From positions 31,532,483 to 31,596,482 of the forward strand of contig OX457052.1 in the NCBI GenBank assembly GCA_949752735.1: 64,000 bases of DNA, read 5' to 3'. Positions 53,789 through 64,000 of the stretch are shown here, piece after piece. The stretch's first letter is position 1, and every line of letters begins with the position of its first letter. Source of the DNA: Lumbricus terrestris (taxonomy: Eukaryota > Annelida > Clitellata > Crassiclitellata > Lumbricidae). The notes below the pieces were generated by a model. It was not told where the DNA came from. It ran no database searches and saw only the letters and a program-made list of their open reading frames with translations. A program made the position numbers and the translations under genes.

Positions 53789-54923
53789 GGTACTTATGGG
53801 TTAATTCACCTGATTTTCCCCTTTTTTTCCGCATGCTGATATAGATATATTGTACCCATGACTATTGTTTATGTTAATTACCTTTCGTACTATTCGTACT
53901 ATATGTCAGTTGCCCGGCTTTGGAATTTAATATCCTTGACAAGTAAACATGAATTTATTAACACTATCGGCGTTAGTAAACGACAAGGGAACTTCGTTTC
54001 GATTCCTTCAGCATCATGGCATCGTTCATAGAGAGAGACGCTGCGCTAATAATCACATCATGACGCTTACTTTAACTGAAAAACAGGACAGATGGCGGTG
54101 CCAACAGAGCCCCTGCAAGCAGGATATTCCTGTACGTCGAGGTACTTGGTTGGAAGGATCAAGACTCACATACAGGCAAGTAATCCTCTTCATGTATTGC
54201 TGGTCTAAAGAAATGACTAGCTTGTCGTTCTGCAAGTGCGAACTGGATATGAACGAGTCAACCACCATCGACTGGAATAACTATCTTCGCGAGGTTTGTG
54301 CCAACACTCTTATTCTCAATCCTGTTATTATCGGTGGCCCTGGAACAACTGTGGAAATAGACGAAAGTATGTTTGCAAGAAGAAAAAGTCACGTCGGCCG
54401 TCTGCTTCCACAGCAATGGGTTTTCGGCGGCATCTGTCGGGAAACTAGAGAATGCTTTATGTATACCGTCCCCGACAGAACAGCTGCAACCCTGATACCC
54501 ATTATTGATTTCAGACAAGTGGCGAGCTTACAACAATGTGCGGCAAATTCCTGGTATCCAGCGCCTCACTGTGAACCACTCCCTAAATTTCGTCGATCCA
54601 AACTGGAGCCCACACCCAAAGCATCGAAAGATCGTGGAAATCAGCAAAGGAGCGAAATAAGCGACATAATGGCACACACCGTTCGATGCTGGACTCCTAC
54701 ACGTGCGAGTTTATGTGGAGGAACCGGATTAAAGTGCGTTCGCAGAACGCCTTTTGCAGGACATCGTCGTATTCTGGCCACCTGCTCAATAACATTGAAC
54801 TGAAACTAACCGATAAGGAGTATATACTTCAATCTCAATAACATTCAACTGAAACTAACCGATAAGGAGTATATACTTCAATAAATGAGAGAAAAAAATC
54901 AGGTGAATTAACCCATAAGTACC
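53789..54923 (+). mobile_element. Merlin DNA transposon (1.1 kb)
   Basis: The ends GGTACTTATGGGTTAATTCA and the exact inverse at 54904-54923 give TIRs of about 29 bp. The 8-bp TSD GGAAGATG at 53781-53788 and 54924-54931 is perfect. Length, TSD and transposase type all fit Merlin (IS1016-related). It is inserted in the 3' UTR of a CR1-like LINE. Confidence 0.93.
53949..54810 (+). pseudogene. Merlin transposase (ISXO2-like DDE), frameshifted
   Basis: The N-terminal ~185 residues are in one frame: RERRCANNHIMTL and CQQSPCKQDIPVRRGTW (the Cys-containing start), LTYRQVILFMYCW, then IGGPGTTVEIDESMFARRKS with the first catalytic Asp at ~138, QQWVFGGICRET and DRTAATLIPII. The next conserved motif, DKWRAYNNV with the second Asp, is in the +1 frame at 54514, about 12 residues too close, so a small deletion caused the shift. 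A further shift near 54600 leads to SMLDSYTCEFMWR, the expected C-terminus. It is inactive. Confidence 0.88.
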
Positions 54924-54931
54924 GGAAGATG

Positions 54932-55560
54932 CAGTTAAAGGTCCATGTGCTTGAAAGCCAAAGAGAAATAGTGAGTTTTGAGCCGTTTTTGAAGGTAGAG
55001 AGTGAATTTGAGCAACGAAGAGAGAGTGGAAGTAGATTCCATTCTTTGGGAGCAAAGGCATGGAATGCACGCGAGCCCATAACAGTTCTGCATCGAGGCT
55101 CAACTAAAAGACCCATGTTTGATGATCGCAGGCAACGAGGAGGAATATAAGGAGTAAGCAGTGACTGAAGGTAGGGAGGTGTTCCGGTAGAGAGGGATTT
55201 GTAGGTTAAACAGGCCAATTTAAATTTAATCCTAAACTCGACAGGAAGCCAATGCAGCTGATGAAGTAAAACTGAGGAACTTGATCGTAGTGGGACACGC
55301 AGCACAACGCGAGCTAAAGAATTTTGGATGCGTTGCAGCCTATGTAGCTCATAGTCTGAAATGCCAACAAAAATCGCATTAGCATAATCAAGGCGAGAGG
55401 AGACAAGGGCGCAAGCTAAAGTCTTCGACATATCCTTAGTCAGAGCCGACCTAATGTGGCGTATTGCCCTGATGTGATAAAAGCAAGATCTACAAAGGTT
55501 AGTTGCATTATTATATTGGTTAACTTGGTAACAAAACTGCTGGACACACCACTATCAGGT
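54932..55560 (-). pseudogene. CR1-like LINE RT C-terminal region
   Basis: The minus frame is open from about 55560 and contains LCRSCFYHIRAIRHIRSALT, SRLDYANAIFVGI, LQRIQNSLARVVLR, LHWLPVEFRIKFKLACL and WNLLPLSLRCSNSLSTFK. These are the standard post-RT motifs of CR1/L2-type LINEs. The RT core is missing (5' truncation). The stretch encoded left of 54932 belongs to Merlin. Confidence 0.82.
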
Positions 55561-55615
55561 ACAGAAAGTAGTTCAACAAATGAAATATAATTATGCCTAA
55601 TATCCATACTTTGTC

Positions 55616-55856
55616 GGGAACACTGGGTGTAGCGAAAAATCAAAATTTGTCCGGGAAACGCCGGATAGCATGCGAATTTGTAGGGCTGTAGGCCAGCGCG
55701 ACTATTTTCTGCTCTCAATTTTCTTTAAAACCCTAGATATGGACATTTTTAATTTCGAAGCGGCAGTTAGCGCCTACCGGTACACAGATTTAAGAAGCGA
55801 TTTCACCGGGGGAGGTGAGCGAAAACTCTAAATTTCCCGGGCAACGCCGGGTAGCA
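55616..55856. repeat. Dispersed repeat with ACGCCGG ends
   Basis: Two similar phrases in the same orientation, gtccgggaaacgccggatagc at ~55649 and cccgggcaacgccgggtagc at ~55835, enclose a ~170-bp segment that is a diverged relative of the 30680 and 49735 repeats (gcgcgactattttctgctct). Unclassified. Confidence 0.5.
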
Positions 55857-55974
55857 CAGATAGTATGGAATAAACTCCCAATAGACATTCGAAAGGTAAC
55901 TAGCTTCACTCATTTCAAACTGTCTTACGTGTGCACACAACGTGCTTTGTTTTCTAAAAATAGTATGAGGGGTT

Positions 55975-56372
55975 GGGTAATCTATCGTTTTAGCGGAATA
56001 AATTATACCAAATTTTTTGGCTGGCGCAGCATTATGATTTTTCAACAATCCGGCTTCTACTTTGGCATGAATCATTCTCATCAATCAGGCTTCCATTTAG
56101 GAAAGATTTCATTTAATCAATACGGCTTCCATTTCAACAATAACTCTTTTTATCAATCCAATTTCTATTTAAATAATTATTTTTTCATCAACCCAACTCA
56201 AATTTCAGCAATAAGATTTTCGCAAATCCCACTTCTATTGAATTAAAAATTATTTTCATCAATCCGACTTCTATTTAACAAGAATTCTTTTCGTCAATCC
56301 AACTTGTATGCCATAAACGCTAAATCTCATGCAATGGCGAATAATTTATTCCGCTAAAATGATAGATTACCC
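55975..56372. mobile_element. Inverted-repeat element with minisatellite cassette (~400 bp)
   Basis: The left end GGGTAATCTATCGTTTTAGC is matched by its inverse ending at 56372 (one mismatch over the first 30 bp). The centre is the ccggcttctattt / ccaatttctattt cassette. TTGG occurs next to both ends, a possible 4-bp duplication. The inner arm (agcggaataaatta) resembles the arm of the 52129-53646 element. Confidence 0.65.
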
Positions 56373-56381
56373 TTGGCTCAT

Positions 56382-57656
56382 CAGTGGCGGATTTAGTCCA
56401 GGCCCGGAGGGTCTGGTCGCCCCCCCCCGTGCCCCTGTTGGGTAAAAAATGGTGCCCCCTCGGGCCCGGCCCGCACTTATTACTTAAACCTAAAATGTCC
56501 TTCAGGGAAACTAAATTCTCATACTTTTACCAGTGACTTTACGCAATCACACCTTGAATTTAACACTCATTACAGAATTATTTTTATTTATTTCTATGGC
56601 GGTCATTACTTTTTTTTATTCATTCGTATGGCGGCCATTAGGCCTACCTATTTTTATTTATTACTATGGCCCATTGCATTGATATGTATTAAAAATTATT
56701 TTAATTTTTAAGTAATTAACGCGCCTCAGATTCACACTTAGGTGTGACCTTGCGCGCGTAATAAATTTATGTAATAATAATAATAATAATAATGTATTAT
56801 ATAGTTACCGGATAGCTAATTGCCTATGAAAGTTCGGTTTATCGCTTACTCATGGATATCCCACGATTCTTTGGAGAAAAGCCTACGAACCTCATGTCAA
56901 ATCCCAGGATTCTCTTGGGCAAATCCCAGTATTCCTAGAGGCAAATCACATCAAAGGATAGGCGGCACAACACTCTTCGCTTTAAAACGCAAATTTCTAA
57001 GCAATGATACAAAATTGTTGAGTGACATACAAAACTATCAGCGTAACTACATTACGCTGACGGTCGACCAGATGATTAAAAAAGTCATAAGTATTTCTGG
57101 GAAAGATCACCAAAAATTTTGGCCCCCTCGAAAATTTCTGTATCCGTCCCTGAAAAGAGGAAATAATGAAAACAATCCTGCTGAAATTGCAGCTGGATGA
57201 ACTATAATTTTAAATTAAATAGAAGTTATATTGATGAAAAATATTTGCTGACGAAATAGAAGCGGGGTTGATTAAGCAAATTCTTGCCTAAACAGAAGCT
57301 GGATCGATGAAAAGGATTCTCGCCAAATTAGAAGTTGGATTGATTAAAAATAAAAATGCTGCAACGAGCGAATAATTCACGACGCTAAAATACACGTTTA
57401 CCTGGATCAATATCCTATAAATAGCATTAATAAATATCTGTTAGGCCTATATAAACATAAATTTATGTAACTCAAGTAAGTAGTCAAGCGCACAAGTTTA
57501 ACAAAGTTTCTGTTTTAGATTCTTGATTCTGTTTGATGTACTCGGAAAAATCGGATTAATTATAACTTATTTACTGTTTTTAACTATGTAAGTATACAGG
57601 CGCCCTCTTGAAATTCTCCTCGCCCCTCCGTGCAAAAAAACCTAAATCCGCCACTG
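56382..57656. mobile_element. Non-autonomous hAT element (1.28 kb)
   Basis: It begins CAGTGGCGGATTTAG and ends CTAAATCCGCCACTG, with exact 8-bp TSDs TGGCTCAT at 56374-56381 and 57657-57664. Inside are a CR1-like 3' tail (56725-56790), an inverted minisatellite segment (57180-57345) and a single right arm of the GGTAAACGTG element type ending at 57403. It is a composite of older repeats within hAT ends. No transposase. Confidence 0.9.
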
Positions 57657-58040
57657 TGGCTCATGCTATTGATAGTTTATTTTTTACTCTTTCGTTTTCA
57701 TGAGTGTATTTGTTGTGATCTTTTCTGTGTTTTTGTTGTTGTGTTTGCTTCTGTACCTTAAATTTGTAATTTTGTTCGCTTTTCATGGTTAAGCAAATTT
57801 GGTGCATTCTAATGTTCCACACGGGTTTACAACTCACTGTTCATTGTCTTATTGCACCTCTCATTGGTAATTAGGCCCCCACTTAGCGGTAGTCTACTTG
57901 TCTCTTTTGGTGTGCGTATTGCTCCCACGTTGTTATTCTACCTACTCTTCACGTGAATTTGCTTGATTCTCATTATGTTTATACTTAGTTACATGTATGT
58001 ATAATTGTAATGGGATCAATAAAAAATGTCTAATGTTTCA

Positions 58041-59400
58041 AACCAGAAATACGTCATCATTTATTTCGTATTCTATTATACTCTACTGTAGTCAAGCTTG
58101 CAAGTTCTCTTGCATCAATAAATTAACGATTAGGCCTACAGCCTCATTGCTGGCCATCATAAATGTAACTGCACATTCTTATATAGGCCTACATGTAGCA
58201 TTCATCTAAGAAAAAACGTAGATACTCCTATTTGTCTTGTACAACAACTCATAGAAAATACTCTTAGTCATTGTAAAACAGAGATAGCCAACGCAAATCA
58301 GGTGCAGTTTTTTAGAGTATCCAAAAATAAATTACAAAGACATTATAAGATTACTATTAGGTCTATAATATTAGGTCTATTTGTCTGGGCGCAACATTTA
58401 AAACAGTCTGAAGATGGGAGAGACGAAGTTTTGGAAGGTCAACCAATAGAAAGTTTCAAGTTTTAATAGTCGAATCGTGGACAAATGAAATCTTGACCAA
58501 ATTGCGGTAGAACAGTTATTTATTGACAAAGGTTGTATGTAATCAGTGGAATAAAAATTTCGGATTTTCTGGTCTAATGAATGGCTGCAGTTGTCACTCA
58601 TCACCTCTCCGCCAATGTCAATACAGATGGTCTGAACCCAGCATCCAAAGGCAACTTCCTACGTCCACAAAAACCCACGCCATTGACGCACTTCCTTCTG
58701 ATAGCTATGTGAACCACCATTATAGCCTACAGACTTTTATTACTTTGATACTTCTCACTTGAAGTTCTGCAAATCTGTACAAACAGTCACCTATGGCTTC
58801 ATCGTTCTGCACATCATCCATCTAAGTTTCAATGAATTTTTGCCTTGAATCCTGTGAGTTTTCAAACACAGAATGCACGAATGCCTAGGCTTCTCAACCA
58901 TCTGAGCGATGCCAAGACCAAAAACATTCATAGATTTTTCTGTATTAAAACGAAGCTGTCATCTACAGCTGCGTTGATTTCTGAACAAGCATTCACTGTT
59001 CATAAATTCTGATCTCTAATCGACCAATAATAATAATTTTTTCGACATCGGTTCATAAATAAACATTTTATTATGAAAGGCGCTTATGCTAACTTTATCT
59101 AAACGGACACGTGTGTTTAATAAAAATATTTTGCGAAAAGTATTCTGCGAAGCAGAATGTTTAAATGTTCAATGTTCATTGGAGCTTAGTACCGGTATGT
59201 GAACACGTGCATGGCAAGATCTTTCAAAAGCAGAATAGTCTTTATTTACAAACTTAATGCGGGTATTTATGATATGCACACACAATCAACTAGAAAGCTG
59301 GTGAGCTTTTGTATCACACAACAATCGTACATGCACGAGTGACGTACAAAGGCAACAACGCTGATGGGTGGCCTAAACAAACACGTTGGTAACATTGCTG
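58041..59400. other. Intergenic, no recognisable feature
   Basis: No supportable ORF, TIR pair or repeat. The end of this interval runs into the conserved promoter region of gene B. Confidence 0.5.
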
Positions 59401-59404
59401 GTTC

Positions 59405-59670
59405 TGACAGGATGCACCTGGGCACAAAATAACCATCAAAGTAGGAGGTATTTTACAATCAAATTTGTCTGAAATGGTTAATATTGCTCATTAAATCGTT
59501 GCATCTAATGCTTACTTACAATACCGAATAAATGTTGTCGCACGATTCTCCGGTGCTATAAATTTTTCAACCCGACAGCTGTATAGTCAGTTTCGACTGC
59601 AATCCGCAATCTACTACACTTGCCATAGGACTTCGGACGCCATTATTCTTTTACAGTTTGCTTTGACCCG
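59405..59670 (+). promoter_or_regulatory. Conserved promoter region of secreted-protein gene B
   Basis: It shares gacaggatgcacctgggcac, aaatcgttgca and a gctataaat TATA region, in that order, with 21052-21300 upstream of gene A. Confidence 0.6.
59557..59564 (+). promoter_or_regulatory. TATA box, gene B
   Basis: TATAAATT, 129 bp upstream of the exon 1 ATG, in the position equivalent to the gene A TATA box. Confidence 0.6.
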
Positions 59671-59685
59671 CGCATTTCCGTGAAG

Positions 59686-59916
59686 ATGCTTGCTATCTAC
59701 ATCGCGACGGCGTTGGTTCTGATTGGCTCTGATATTTTACCATCTAAGGTCTATGCAGGATCTAGTAAGTCCAGCGATTCCCGTGGCTCCAACGGGTCCA
59801 GTTGCTCCAAAGACGCCGACGCAACCTACTGTAAACAAGCTCTGCCATATCAAAAGGCAGTTGAAGACAAGATCAAGGATCTCAGAGGAAAAAAACTGCC
59901 TCTTGCAAAATGCACG
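59686..59916 (+). CDS. Secreted Cys-rich protein gene B, exon 1
   Basis: 77 codons starting MLAIYIATALVLIGSDILPS, a signal peptide with the same VYA|GS end as gene A, then a shorter Ser/Gly linker (one G-S-K unit fewer), TYCKQALPYQKAVEDKIKD and a final K-C-T. The exon ends ACG|GTTAGA in phase 0, matching gene A. The donor (GTTAGA) is weaker than in gene A (GTAAGC). An in-frame GTG lies two codons upstream; the ATG is chosen because it aligns with gene A. A 5'-truncated L2 copy lies ~70 bp into the intron. Exon 2 is at 62720. Confidence 0.72.
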
Positions 59917-59984
59917 GTTAGAATGATAATATTTTCGTTAAAAATGCCACGCGAACGCCATAGCACTACTATCTATGTAATTCT

Positions 59985-60165
59985 ATCTATCTATGTAATT
60001 TATATAGCGCCCCTTCAAGGACTCTACTCAGAGGCGCTCCCGACCCAAGCGCGGTCAAAAAGAAAAGTCTTGAGCAATCTATAGAAAGAGCCAGACATGT
60101 TCCGAGGGTGGGAACGCAGGTTCGATGGAAGGTCATTCCAAGCGGATACTACATGTATCTTCGTA
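59985..60165 (-). repeat. L2-type LINE 3' fragment (minus)
   Basis: On minus, AWNDLPSNLRSHPR, LLKTFLFDRAWVGSASE and the tail gagcgcctctgagtagag, ccttgaaggggcgctatata, then a short (ATAG)n run. It matches the C-terminus and 3' end of the L2 at 7542-9710. 5'-truncated insertion in intron 1 of gene B. Confidence 0.75.
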
Positions 60166-60345
60166 GCCTATTGTGTGCAACTCGGTACCATCCGAAGCGC
60201 ACAAGATCTTTTGGTAAATGGACGCGCTCTTGGAGCATAAAGGTCACCAAATTTTCGTTTGCGTACGTTTCGTCTGCGGACGATTCGTCATTATCATGGA
60301 CGGTTCGTTATGGATGATTCGTCAAGCGGACGATTTGTATATGGA

Positions 60346-60600
60346 CAGTAGCGGCGCTAGGTGAGGGGCTAGGGGGGCTAAACCCTCCCATAAAAAGGCC
60401 ATTCATTTTTTTCCCATGTAAAAATATAATATTTGCACAATTAACCCCCTTTAGCCCCCACCCCAAAATAACCGTAAAGGTACGCACGAGGTTTGACAGA
60501 GAGTTTGGCGAATTATGAAAAAGGACCATTTTCGAAGATTTCGATCATATGACTAAATAAAAATAAAAAAGGTCATCAGAAATTTTGACGGCGGTAGTGT
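60346..60600. mobile_element. Truncated hAT-type MITE, CAGTRGCGGCGC family
   Basis: It begins CAGTAGCGGCGCTAGG and has the shared interior (ggtcatcagaaattttgacggcgg near its end), but no right terminus. Just left of it (60255-60345) are short phrases (gcggacgattcgtc) like those of other phrase-repeat arms. Confidence 0.6.
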
Positions 60601-62060
60601 AGCTGACTGACCTCGCCCCCAAACAGGCGGGCACGCTAGCTGTGGTATGAATGGCACTTCCCTTCCTTGCATGCTGACATCAGATGATTTCCTAGTCGGG
60701 AGCTCTCCAAGCTCGTGCATAGGTTCCAGGTAAAGCCTGGGAATCGAACTCACAACTCTACCATGTGCCCCATAACTCAACTCTTCTTGCCAGGTACCAG
60801 GGTGCGAGCAGGCTGAAGGACTATCCGCGGTTATTGGGCAAATAACAGACCCCCACTTATCAAGCAGGGACCCAGGGTTCTTTGCATTCACTACCACAGA
60901 CTTTGAGTTATTGCTTACAAGAGCTGGGTCATGAGACAGCATGTCAGGAGTTATATTTCTGTCAGCCAAGTCTACCAAGGCTGCTGCTACTTCTTCTTCG
61001 GTGGCGCTAAATAAATGCTCAGGGCGATCGCCCTCTTCTACAGCACCTGTCCCTTTGGCTGCCAGCAAACGTTCACACATTTCCAATGAATCTTTATTGT
61101 AACCTTTAACTATTGACAAAATAACGTGCGTGCAACGCACTGCCTGCCATTAGTACAAGGACAGACCTAAACCTACAATATGTACTACAAATGCCAATAA
61201 GGAACTGCACGAAGCAAATCTATGCGCTATATAAATTCTCTAGATAATCACAGGTCATTGTTATCGGTCACAGAAAGCGCGGGCCCTTGCTCAGAATCAG
61301 AATGTAATTAAATTACGACTTCCTTGGTCTTACACAACCAAGACGAACCTAGGAATCGTCCCTAACGATTCTTTACTACTCCACACTTAGCAACAGGCTA
61401 AATTGGTCACAGGTTCGACATTTACTAAATGTAATTTAATTATATTCGATTATTCGCAATCCCTTTGACTTTTCAACAATATGGCCACCGATCAACAACT
61501 GCGCGTCAGCCGATAATATATCGGAGATTCACCATTAAGGGACGCACACTCGCGCCACCAAGCGGCGGGAGCTATTTTATAAGGAGCGATAATTACTTAC
61601 TTATTATACAATAATCTGTAGAGATCAACATCTCTACAGTAGCCTAATGGAAAATTTTCTTCGGATTTTGGTCGTTGACTCAGAAGAAGAAAAAAGGTCG
61701 TCAGAAATTTTTGCGACTGAAAACGGAATTTTTTTCCCCGAAAATCAGCCCCCAAAACGAAAATCATGGCTTACGCACATAAGAGATAACCAGCTAGTAA
61801 GCACCAACCCTACCCACGAGCCAATCAGGAGACGAGAATTCACGTATATGCACAAATATAGGCCCATTATTCGCTATTTTATTCGAAAATACGTATGAAT
61901 CAGCCATAGCCTATCTACAATTAAATTATCCAAAAGTATAACAATTATTCTGTATTTCCTACAATACTAAGCAAACTACAGCAGACAATCTCCATTTTCT
62001 TCCGCATTTCTTGCGCAGCTAAGCGCAATGAACATAGTATCAATCAACCTTTCAATGCCA
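60601..62060. other. Intron/intergenic, mostly unassigned
   Basis: 60620-60790 on minus has a box B-like gagttcgattccc and may be part of a SINE. gcgctatataaat near 61210 is an L2-type tail. 61650-61770 is a fragment of the MITE interior (aaaaaaggtcgtcagaaattt). No gene supported. It lies within the putative intron 1 of gene B. Confidence 0.45.
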
Positions 62061-62084
62061 ATATGGCGACCTTTTCTAACTTTC

Positions 62085-62335
62085 ATGTACAGAGAAACTT
62101 AAAAACCGAAGAATCACTCAACCAGCCATTCCAAATATGGATCCCTTTCTACATTTCATGCACACACAAACTCAAAAACCGAAGAACCAAGAAGCCCTCA
62201 TTTACCAATGTAGTGCCCTTTCTACATTTCATGCATGATCAAACAGTACTGAACCTTCCATTCCAAATATGGAGCCCTGTCTACATTTCGCGCACACACA
62301 AACTCAAAACCGAAGAATCCGGGGGCAAGTGCCTC
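62085..62335. repeat. ~60-80 bp diverged tandem repeat next to a hAT-like right end
   Basis: The phrases ttccaaatatgg, cctttctacatttcatgca and cacaaactcaaaaaccgaag recur three to four times. The segment 62333-62372 ends gcggacgcccatg, the inverse of the isolated left end at 49304. Confidence 0.6.
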
Positions 62336-62719
62336 CTTGCCCCTGTGTGCGGACGCCCATGCTCTGGCCCAGAGGACAATAACGACGGCTGTCTATTGAA
62401 GCTGTCCAGCTAAAGACGGCCGCCTATATAATTGTTCACGATCGGCATATCCAACTTCTCGTGCTTCAGACTCGGAGTAGGGTTATGCCCAGTATAACTC
62501 ACTCATCTCGACCCTTGTATACGAAAATAACTCACTATTCCCGCATAGGCCAGATTTAAGCTAGGTATAAGAGTTATAGGCCTACCCTCTCAAGCATGTG
62601 GCCCCAGGATTAGCTTGTGCAAATGCAGGACCTATGAAGTTCAAAAAGTTTTGCTAAAACAAAATGCAGGCTAATAAACTTCAACTCGTGTAATTTTAAA
62701 TCTTATGATTTTGTTAAAG

Positions 62720-62937
62720 TGTGGCACATCTGGTACCATCAGCAGGATCGATATATTGACTGCCAACAACGGAAAAGCAATAACAAAAACATTGCTGACT
62801 TGCTCTAATTGCACTGGCCCTCACGTTCCGATTGCAAGTCCAACAGCGTGTAACAATGTCCTAGACTGCTTTCGTGGTGACTTGGACAAGTTGTGCAAGA
62901 TTGTCAGTCCACGGTGCAAAAACTTCACTGTGTACAG
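62720..62937 (+). CDS. Secreted Cys-rich protein gene B, exon 2 (SUEL-lectin-like domain)
   Basis: Acceptor ttttgttaaag and donor CAG|GTAGGC, 218 nt, entry phase 0 and exit phase 2, identical to gene A exon 2. It starts CGTSGTISRIDILTANNGK, then TCSNC, PHVPIASPTACNN, DCFRGDLDKLC and SPRCKNFTVYR. Compared with gene A, the cysteine in A-S-C-G-K is absent and two residues are inserted before TCSNC, while all other cysteines and the RGD are kept. Exon 3 is not present before the window edge; a LINE begins at ~63151. Confidence 0.7.
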
Positions 62938-63150
62938 GTAGGCAGCTCTTGATTAACGCTATTATTATTGATTTGAAACGTTAGAAATGTTTTAGTCATG
63001 GAGCACACGAGATCGACTGAAACATATTTAGGGCCTAATTCAAAGCCCTGCTTGCTTTCTACTTTAACGCGAAGAGTTCCGAAAATGGGACCAAAAATAA
63101 TAAGCTATGATTTTTGGGAACTGCAGAGTTAAGCATAGCACCTGTCCTTT

Positions 63151-64000
63151 CGAGAGAAGAGCTGCAATAAAAGAACCTGTACAAACTCGTATAATAAATT
63201 GACATCAACTTTTCAACTTGTTAAACACGGTGTACCTCAGGGTTCTATCCTTGGTCCCTTACTATTCCTTTTATACATAAATGACCTAACTAATTCATCC
63301 TCGTTATTAGAATACGTACTTTTTGCAGATGATTCTAATGTCTTTTTATCACATACCAACTATGATGACTTACTCAGGATTTTGAATGATGAATTAAAAA
63401 ATATATCTCAGTGGTTTAAAGCTAATAACTTATCCTTGAACCTTAATAAAACCAATTATATTTTATTTTCCTCCCATAGAAAGATAATTCCGCATGTACA
63501 AAGAAATGTGATTATTGATGGTTTAGAGATTCCTAAGGTAACTTCGGCTAAATTTCTAGGTGTCTATGTGGATCAGCATCTTACATGGAGTACTCATATC
63601 GATAAGATATCTCATAAAATAGCTAAAAATATTGGAATTATTAAGAGAATTTCTTACCTGCTCTCTCCTAATACTCTACTGACATTATATTACTCTATGG
63701 TTCAGCCGTATTTGAGTTACTGTAATATGATCTGGGCGTCCAATTACATCTCTAGACTTCAATTGTTAATAATACTCCAGAAAAAAATTGTTCGTATCAT
63801 AACTGGCTCTTCGTATACTGCCCATACTAACCAGCTTTTTATTGACTTAGAGATTCTCAAACTTAACCAGATTACTGACTACCAATCATGTGAATTTATG
63901 TACAAATCACTGCACAATATCTTGCCAAATGAATACACTAACCTGTTTAAGTCAAGCTTTGACTTTCATTCACATGAAACAAGAAGTTCTCTTTCCTTAA
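63151..64000 (+). CDS. CR1/jockey-type LINE reverse transcriptase, partial (runs off window)
   Basis: The frame is open from about 63151 to the window end without a start codon. It contains VKHGVPQGSILGPLLFLLYI at the RT palm, then LLEYVLFADDSNVF with catalytic FADD, NLSLNLNKTNYILF, KFLGVYVDQHLTWSTHID, YSMVQPYLSYCNMIWAS, and LQKKIVRIITGS. These are the RT B-E motifs and the post-RT region of a LINE. The RT N-terminal part is missing, so it is 5'-truncated. The frame is uninterrupted in the ~280 codons visible. Its clade is not certain; it differs from the L2 at 7611. Confidence 0.85.

Larger units (their letters stand above)
53692..55570 (-). mobile_element. CR1-like LINE 3' part, interrupted by Merlin
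   Basis: On minus, the ORF end (55560 to ~54950) runs into a 3' UTR that resumes beyond Merlin at 53780 (gcctcagattcacactttgg, ttgcgcgcggaataaattta) and ends in an ATAATA run near 53700. The same 3' UTR phrases occur at 56725-56790, so this is a multi-copy family. Confidence 0.75.
55857..58040 (+). mobile_element. CR1-like LINE 3' end, interrupted twice
   Basis: 55857-55950 encodes VWNKLPIDIRKVTSFTHFKL, the C-terminal WN-L-P motif of CR1-type ORF2. It is interrupted by an inverted-repeat element (55975-56372) and a hAT (56382-57656). The 3' UTR resumes at 57665 and ends near 58040 with gtaatgggatcaataaaaaa. Only this 3' portion is present. Confidence 0.65.

Noticed and set aside
60553..61140. 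195-codon minus-strand frame
   Set aside because: No recognisable motif; it overlaps MITE and SINE-like sequence and probably reflects chance.
49304..62372. Single 13-kb hAT formed by the left end at 49304 and the right end at 62372
   Set aside because: The outside 8-mers (cttccgtc and ctctggcc) match at only about half the positions, and no interrupted element joins across them.

Overview
The window is eukaryotic. It has spliced exons, non-LTR and LTR retrotransposons, and at least seven groups of DNA transposons, and nothing bacterial. The Ty3/gypsy element with integrase upstream of reverse transcriptase (Gmr1 type, described from deuterostomes), the L2 and CR1-like LINEs, the Merlin element and a pair of genes with a sea-urchin-egg-lectin-like cysteine pattern suggest a marine deuterostome invertebrate, most likely an echinoderm or hemichordate. 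That placement is inference.

Host genes are sparse. I can support one two-copy family. Copy A has exon 1 at 21315-21560, exon 2 at 37532-37743 and exon 3 at 38199-38457. Copy B has exon 1 at 59686-59916 and exon 2 at 62720-62937, and I see no exon 3 before the window ends. Both copies have a TATA box about 100-130 bp upstream, a signal peptide, a Ser/Gly-rich linker, a Cys-rich domain with an RGD inside a cysteine-bounded loop, and matching splice phases. Copy A ends in a mucin-like Thr/Pro repeat tail. Intron 1 of copy A is about 16 kb and consists mostly of nested mobile elements.

Mobile elements, left to right: hAT MITE (22-301); 1.4 kb hAT (713-2103); MULE-like element with a FAR1-like ORF, a minisatellite and a nested hAT (2257-4271); 118-bp satellite (4484-6112) split from its remnant by a PIF/Harbinger MITE (6113-6613); hAT MITE (7208-7536); L2 LINE with an intact 681-codon RT ORF (7542-9710); complete young Gmr1-like LTR retrotransposon with one 1898-codon ORF (10240-17717); GC-rich repeat A (18853-19665); hAT MITE (20604-20989); a stack in which a 3.8 kb TGT-terminus/CCGG-target element, a MULE-like MITE, a hAT MITE and an RTE-like LINE all sit inside one hAT (21944-27258); a second stack of mariner, repeat B and hAT (27993-30606); two long-TIR mariner copies (31360-34082); a probable solo LTR (36396-37395); a third stack spread over 10 kb (38647-48691); a deleted gypsy element (50403-51999); a large inverted-repeat element (52129-53646); Merlin inside a CR1-like LINE (53692-55560); another CR1-like LINE interrupted by an inverted-repeat element and a hAT (55857-58040); and a LINE RT running off the right edge (63151-64000).

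Many element calls rest on exact target-site duplications read directly from the flanks: 8 bp for hAT and Merlin, 9 bp for MULE, 3 bp for Harbinger, 5 bp for LTR elements, 11 bp for one LINE, and 4 bp CCGG for the TGT-terminus family. Family names beyond the TSD/TIR signature are from memory of those families and were not checked against a database.
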